Assembly (NCBI RefSeq): GCF_036289385.1
Contig: NZ_JAYFFH010000001.1
Location: 633,739-697,738, forward strand
Reading direction: 5' to 3'
Length of the DNA: 64,000 bases
From: Anaerofustis butyriciformans
GTDB lineage: Bacteria; Bacillota; Clostridia; Eubacteriales; Anaerofustaceae
Part shown: positions 61,173 through 64,000 of the stretch, one piece after another
Numbering within the stretch: the first letter of the stretch is position 1
Layout of the letters: every line of letters starts with the position of its first letter
Made by a program: the position numbers and the translations under genes
The notes under the pieces: generated by a model
The model's database searches: none
Seen by the model: only the letters and a program-made list of their open reading frames with translations
What the model was told of the DNA's origin: nothing

Positions 61173-61667
61173 CTAAATCCAAAATCTACTCAATTCATTT
61201 TTCCTTACATAAAATGTTCTCGTATATTTCACTTCCTCACCAAGTGTTTCCCCTATCAAAACTTCAAAATCATTGATATCAAATTCTGGAAAGAATGTAT
61301 CTCCATCTTCAATATTTAAATCTACTTCTGTGATATACATTTTATCTACTATTTGCAAAGCTTCCTTAAATAGTCCATATCCACCAGATATGTATACATC
61401 TCGTCCTTTAGCCAATAATAATGCATCTTCTAATGATTTAACTGAAACTAAATTATCTCCTTGATACTCTGTTGTGGTGGAAACAACAATATTCATTCTA
61501 TTAGGCAACGGATGACCGATTTCTTCATAAGACTTTCGCCCCATAATAACCACATTACCCGTTGTTAACTCTCTAAATTGCTTTTGTTCTCCCTTTATTT
61601 TCCATGGTATATTACCATTCTTGCCTATAACATTATTCTTTGACCTCGCAACAATCAAACCTATCAT
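61173..61667 (-). CDS. dfrF: Trimethoprim-resistant dihydrofolate reductase, DfrF-like
   Basis: 164 residues: MIGLIVARSKNNVIGKNGNIPW, FRELTTGNVVIMGRKSYEEIG, PLPNRMNIVVST, YISGGYGLFKEAL and VDLNIEDGDTFFPEF. The pattern is that of the acquired DfrF of enterococci and streptococci, as I remember it, rather than a chromosomal folA. No thymidylate synthase neighbour is present. It is in the accessory region near conjugative-element genes. A repeat-B promoter-like sequence lies about 105 bp upstream. Confidence 0.85.
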   Translation of the reverse strand: MIGLIVARSKNNVIGKNGNIPWKIKGEQKQFRELTTGNVVIMGRKSYEEIGHPLPNRMNIVVSTTTEYQGDNLVSVKSLEDALLLAKGRDVYISGGYGLFKEALQIVDKMYITEVDLNIEDGDTFFPEFDINDFEVLIGETLGEEVKYTRTFYVRKNELSRFWI

Positions 61668-61772
61668 CTATTTCATCCTCCATAATATGATGTCGTACCT
61701 GTGATTCCATCAAGTGCACCACATCTTAACAAACTCAAAATTATCTCGAACTAACCAGCTCGACAAATTCAA

Positions 61773-61835
61773 GTTTGTCGCTTTCTTCATATCCACATTA
61801 TATCATTTTCATATCTGCACCACAATAAAATTTTA
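61773..61835 (-). repeat. Repeat B, copy 1 (upstream of dfrF)
   Basis: A 63-bp sequence about 84 percent identical to 62532-62594. Read on the minus strand it has a -10-like AT-rich box and ends GAAGAAAGCGACAAA. The rest of the 300-bp gap between dfrF and the alkyltransferase-like gene holds no gene. Confidence 0.8.
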
Positions 61836-61906
61836 TGCACCGATAATCTTACTGAACAGCTCTAACAAACACCATTTCATCACTCCAATCTGAAATTTAG
61901 GTATGA

Positions 61907-61969
61907 AAAAAGCAGTCAATCCTAAGACTAACTGCTTTGTGTATAGAGATATGAAATTGTGAAATAGAA
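61907..61969 (-). repeat. Repeat A, copy 2 (3' flank of the alkyltransferase-like gene)
   Basis: 63 bp with five differences from 58397-58459. The AAAGCAGT / ACTGCTTT stem suggests it acts as a terminator. Confidence 0.85.
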
Positions 61970-61974
61970 TTTGC

Positions 61975-62454
61975 CTATTTCAAATCAAAAAGAGAATTTT
62001 CATAGTCCTTTACATAGTATCGTATATTTTTACGCCCCTTTTGAATAATGGTATGTCCCTCTGCTTCTAATTTTTCTTTCTGTGCTTCAATACCATTTGG
62101 ATATTTAGCATTTAATTCTCCGTTTGCTTTTAATGTTCTCCAATAGGGTGTTTCATCTTCGGAACGCTGATAACTCGCCCACGCTACAATAGAAACAAAT
62201 ATACCCGCTGTAATCGGCTCTGTAAAATCTGCACCACTCAATTTTGCAAAGTGTTCTCGTATTTTTCCAACCGTAATCACTTTACCATACGGAACTTTTT
62301 TCATTACTTTGTCATAGTCAATCGGGGGAGCAAAATACATTTTGTTTCCACCATATTTCTCAATACTTTTCTGGTCTATGATAATTTGAAATTTTGGCAT
62401 ATCCTTACTATCATGCAACATAGCATTAAAATCTTTTTTATCTTCATTTGCCAT
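61975..62454 (-). CDS. Alkyltransferase-like protein (MGMT/Ada DNA-binding fold without the acceptor Cys)
   Basis: 159 residues. The C-terminal 100 contain the methylated-DNA-protein methyltransferase winged helix (VPYGKVITVGKIREHFAK, ITAGIFVSIVAWASYQR). The active-site PCHR is PYWR here, followed by TLKANGELNAKYPNGIEAQKEKLEAEG. Alkyltransferase-like proteins bind O6-alkylguanine and flag it for nucleotide excision repair. The ATG at 62454 is used, since an in-frame GTG at 62463 lies inside the GGAGG site. The N-terminal 50 residues are a family extension of unknown role. Confidence 0.85.
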   Translation of the reverse strand: MANEDKKDFNAMLHDSKDMPKFQIIIDQKSIEKYGGNKMYFAPPIDYDKVMKKVPYGKVITVGKIREHFAKLSGADFTEPITAGIFVSIVAWASYQRSEDETPYWRTLKANGELNAKYPNGIEAQKEKLEAEGHTIIQKGRKNIRYYVKDYENSLFDLK

Positions 62455-62531
62455 TTGTGCCACCTCCTACTTTAAGGATAGTCTGTTTCTTATTTCCATG
62501 CAATGAGGCTGTTTGAAAATTATTAACACTT

Positions 62532-62594
62532 TCAAATTTGTCGCTTTCTTCATATCCATATTATAACAGTTCCATATATCCGCCACAATAAAAA
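62532..62594 (-). repeat. Repeat B, copy 2 (promoter region of the alkyltransferase-like gene)
   Basis: The minus strand holds TATAAT (in CTGTTATAATATGG), and the sequence continues into GAAGAAAGCGACAAATTTG. It is shared with the region upstream of dfrF. Confidence 0.8.
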
Positions 62595-62672
62595 TCAGCA
62601 TACCCTTAGCATTTATGGAACAAAAATGCACACTTTTTCTTTCTTCCTCTTGATTACCCCACAACAGAAAAG

Positions 62673-62735
62673 AAAAAGCCCTGTCAAGAGCCTTGCCACC
62701 ATTGGTGGTGCTTTGCACTCTTTACTGGGCTTTTT
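62673..62735 (-). terminator. Large hairpin after the XRE gene
   Basis: Outer stem AAAAAGCCC / GGGCTTTTT and inner stem CCACC / GGTGG. On the minus strand it ends in GGGCTTTTTCTTTT, 30 bp after the XRE stop. Confidence 0.65.
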
Positions 62736-62764
62736 GTTTGCTGTATCTTCCATGCAAGAGGAAA

Positions 62765-63436
62765 TTAAAGACCTCTGTTCCATTTCGCCTTTAGATAATC
62801 TTCATAGTCTGCTTCATTGAAGTCTACTTGTGGAGAAGTGTCGGGAATGTTGTTTCTGTTGTCTATATCCGCAAGCTGACGAAATATCCAATCATCATAA
62901 GGGTCATGGTATTTATACTCTTTGGGCTGTTCTCTGTATCGGTCTAACCCTCGCATTTCCTTATGCACTTTTATCATGCGTTCCAGTTTTTGACGCTGTA
63001 TCAACTGCTTGATTTCCATAAGTTCTTCCAACTCCGTAACCTCATTGGTAATGTAGTTATGGATATACTGTATGAGTTTATATGCCTTGTAAAATGTGCA
63101 TTCTTTTTCATCATCGAAAAATTCATTTTCAGACAGGTAATCTAAGGAAACATTGAAGTCTTGTTCCCGTTTGATAATATCCATGATATAGGGCTCGGTG
63201 TGGTCAATATACTTCCATTCTCCCGACAATAATTCATTGGGCGTTACACCCAGCACGTCCATTATCTTCTCTAACGTATCAAAGGTAGGATAATTCACGC
63301 CACGTTCAATCTTGGAAAGGCTCTGCATATTGATACCGATTTTGTCCGCAAGTTCCTGTTGTTTCATTCCTCTGTGTTTTCTTATGGTCTGTATGTTTTC
63401 TCCTAAGAAACTGATTTTCTTTTCATAATGCTCCAT
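62765..63436 (-). CDS. XRE-family regulator of an integrative conjugative element
   Basis: 223 residues: HTH at 10-70 (LGENIQTIRKHRGMKQQELADKIGINMQSLSKIERGVNYPTFDTLEKI), then a helical region rich in Glu/Lys and a C-terminal NEADYEDYLKAKWNRGL. Base composition is clearly higher in GC than the chromosomal genes to the left. Proteins of this layout are found in Tn916-like and related elements beside the replication gene. It is divergent from the Rep gene, with back-to-back promoters. Confidence 0.88.
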   Translation of the reverse strand: MEHYEKKISFLGENIQTIRKHRGMKQQELADKIGINMQSLSKIERGVNYPTFDTLEKIMDVLGVTPNELLSGEWKYIDHTEPYIMDIIKREQDFNVSLDYLSENEFFDDEKECTFYKAYKLIQYIHNYITNEVTELEELMEIKQLIQRQKLERMIKVHKEMRGLDRYREQPKEYKYHDPYDDWIFRQLADIDNRNNIPDTSPQVDFNEADYEDYLKAKWNRGL

Positions 63437-63486
63437 AACTTAGTATAACCGCTCCTTTCGTTGCTTTTCTTGGTATTTATAAGCAT

Positions 63487-63515
63487 ATCATACTTAATCT
63501 ATATCTAAAAGTCAA
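63487..63515 (-). promoter_or_regulatory. Promoter of the XRE gene
   Basis: TTGACT, a 17-bp spacer and TATGAT on the minus strand. Confidence 0.7.
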
Positions 63516-63525
63516 CAAAAACTTC

Positions 63526-63554
63526 TTGACAAGTAATTCTAATGGAGTTATTAT
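63526..63554 (+). promoter_or_regulatory. Divergent promoter toward the replication gene
   Basis: TTGACA, a 17-bp spacer and TATTAT on the plus strand, 10 bp from the XRE promoter. One repressor could control both. Confidence 0.75.
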
Positions 63555-63559
63555 CGTAT

Positions 63560-63890
63560 TAGACAGAGTGATTAAGCACGCTAGGGTCAATCACACGCTT
63601 GAGTAAGCATATAAAATATATATTTTCACTTTGATAGCATGAATAAGCATGGACTATCAGACCGAAAATAAGGTTTCTGACTGGGGCTGTTCCGTTTAGC
63701 CACGAGCCTTACAAGGCTCGTGAGCGTTAAGAACGGGGCAGACACAGGAAGAAAGGGAACGCCTTTAGGCGTTCGTAAAGGGCGTATATGTAACACCGCC
63801 CTGCGCATACATGTCATAGTACCTAGAAACTGTGATAAATAAAGGAAAAAACACAATTTTTACCCCGCAAAAAACGGGACATACGAAAGG
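63560..63890 (+). other. GC-rich, hairpin-rich leader before the replication gene (possible origin region)
   Basis: No gene is recognised here. CACGAGCCTT / AAGGCTCGTG (63701-63722), GAACGCCT / AGGCGTTC (63757-63774) and CCCG / CGGG (63864-63878) are inverted repeats. GC content is visibly higher than in the core genes. Its place just before a Rep/relaxase-type gene suggests an oriT or single-strand origin function, which is inference. Confidence 0.5.
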
Positions 63891-63894
63891 AGTA

Positions 63895-64000
63895 ATGCAC
63901 TATAACTACACACAAAAATTTATCCGTTAAGATTGATTACATCAGCATTGTATTTGAAACGGCAACTGCTGAAGATGTCATCATGCACATTTTAGGTTTA
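63895..64000 (+). pseudogene. 5' end of a Tn916-type replication-initiation protein, with an apparent 1-base frameshift; continues beyond the window
   Basis: GAAAGGAG precedes the ATG, which reads MHYNYTQKFIR and stops. Adding one A to the run at 63914-63918 would give MHYNYTQKNLSVKIDYISIV, continuing FETATAEDVIMHILGL in the frame that stays open to the window edge. That sequence matches the start of the Rep_trans/Orf20-type proteins of Tn916-like elements. The shift is either a real mutation or a homopolymer sequencing error. Confidence 0.7.

Noticed and set aside
62467..62718. Minus-strand 83-codon frame upstream of the alkyltransferase-like gene
   Set aside because: It covers the XRE terminator hairpin and the repeat-B promoter region and has no domain or ribosome-binding site.
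63626..63856. Minus-strand 76-codon frame in the GC-rich leader
   Set aside because: Made from the inverted repeats of the leader, with no ribosome-binding site or recognisable motif.

Overview
The window is AT-rich DNA from a low-GC, anaerobic, spore-forming member of the Firmicutes (Clostridia-like). Strong GGAGG ribosome-binding sites, TTGACA/TATAAT promoters with 17-bp spacers, ferredoxin-type proteins, and sporulation genes (SleB-type hydrolase, BofC-like lipoprotein, SpoIVFA/SpoIVFB pair) support this. I cannot name the genus from the sequence. Most of the window is ordinary core chromosome. The last 7 kb is mobile, with resistance genes and a visibly GC-richer right end.

Layout. 0-6 kb: germination hydrolase sleB with a BofC-like lipoprotein, yebC, a two-component system and an HtrA protease. 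6-16 kb: Fur/PerR-like and Rrf2 regulators, cysK, a TipA-type MerR regulator with a GIY-YIG/GNAT fusion, DegV, a VanZ gene broken by a stop codon, thrS, a MATE pump, and ribU under an FMN riboswitch with a flavin/ferredoxin protein. 17-28 kb: the glycolytic series gap-pgk-tpiA-gpmI-eno, split between gpmI and eno by a restriction-modification island (HpaII-like nuclease, C5 methylase, Vsr, three HTH regulators) and a SLOG-fold gene. 28-44 kb: serC with DUF1015, a YtrA-type regulator with its ABC exporter, an LRR surface protein, zapA, the arginine genes argC-J-B-D under a promoter covered by two ARG-box-like sites, coaE and polA. 44-56 kb: rsmG, an amino-acid ABC importer with two tandem binding proteins, a membrane-anchor-less FtsH-like protease, an Old Yellow Enzyme, the dgt-dnaG-rpoD operon, and spoIVFB/spoIVFA.

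56.6-64 kb: accessory DNA. It begins after a tRNA-Leu(GAG) with short tandem repeats, a toxin-like mini membrane protein under a palindromic promoter, and an excisionase-like HTH protein. It continues into a resistance region. There, a dfrF-like trimethoprim-resistance gene, an SRPBCC gene and a tfoX-like gene once formed one operon. tfoX is now split in two by a 1.9-kb block carrying an IS3-family element and a fosX fosfomycin-resistance gene. An alkyltransferase-like gene next door has the same promoter-side and terminator-side repeats as the dfrF operon, suggesting modules built on a common frame. The right edge has an XRE regulator and divergent promoters, a hairpin-rich GC-rich leader, and the start of a Tn916-type conjugative-element replication protein with an apparent one-base frameshift.
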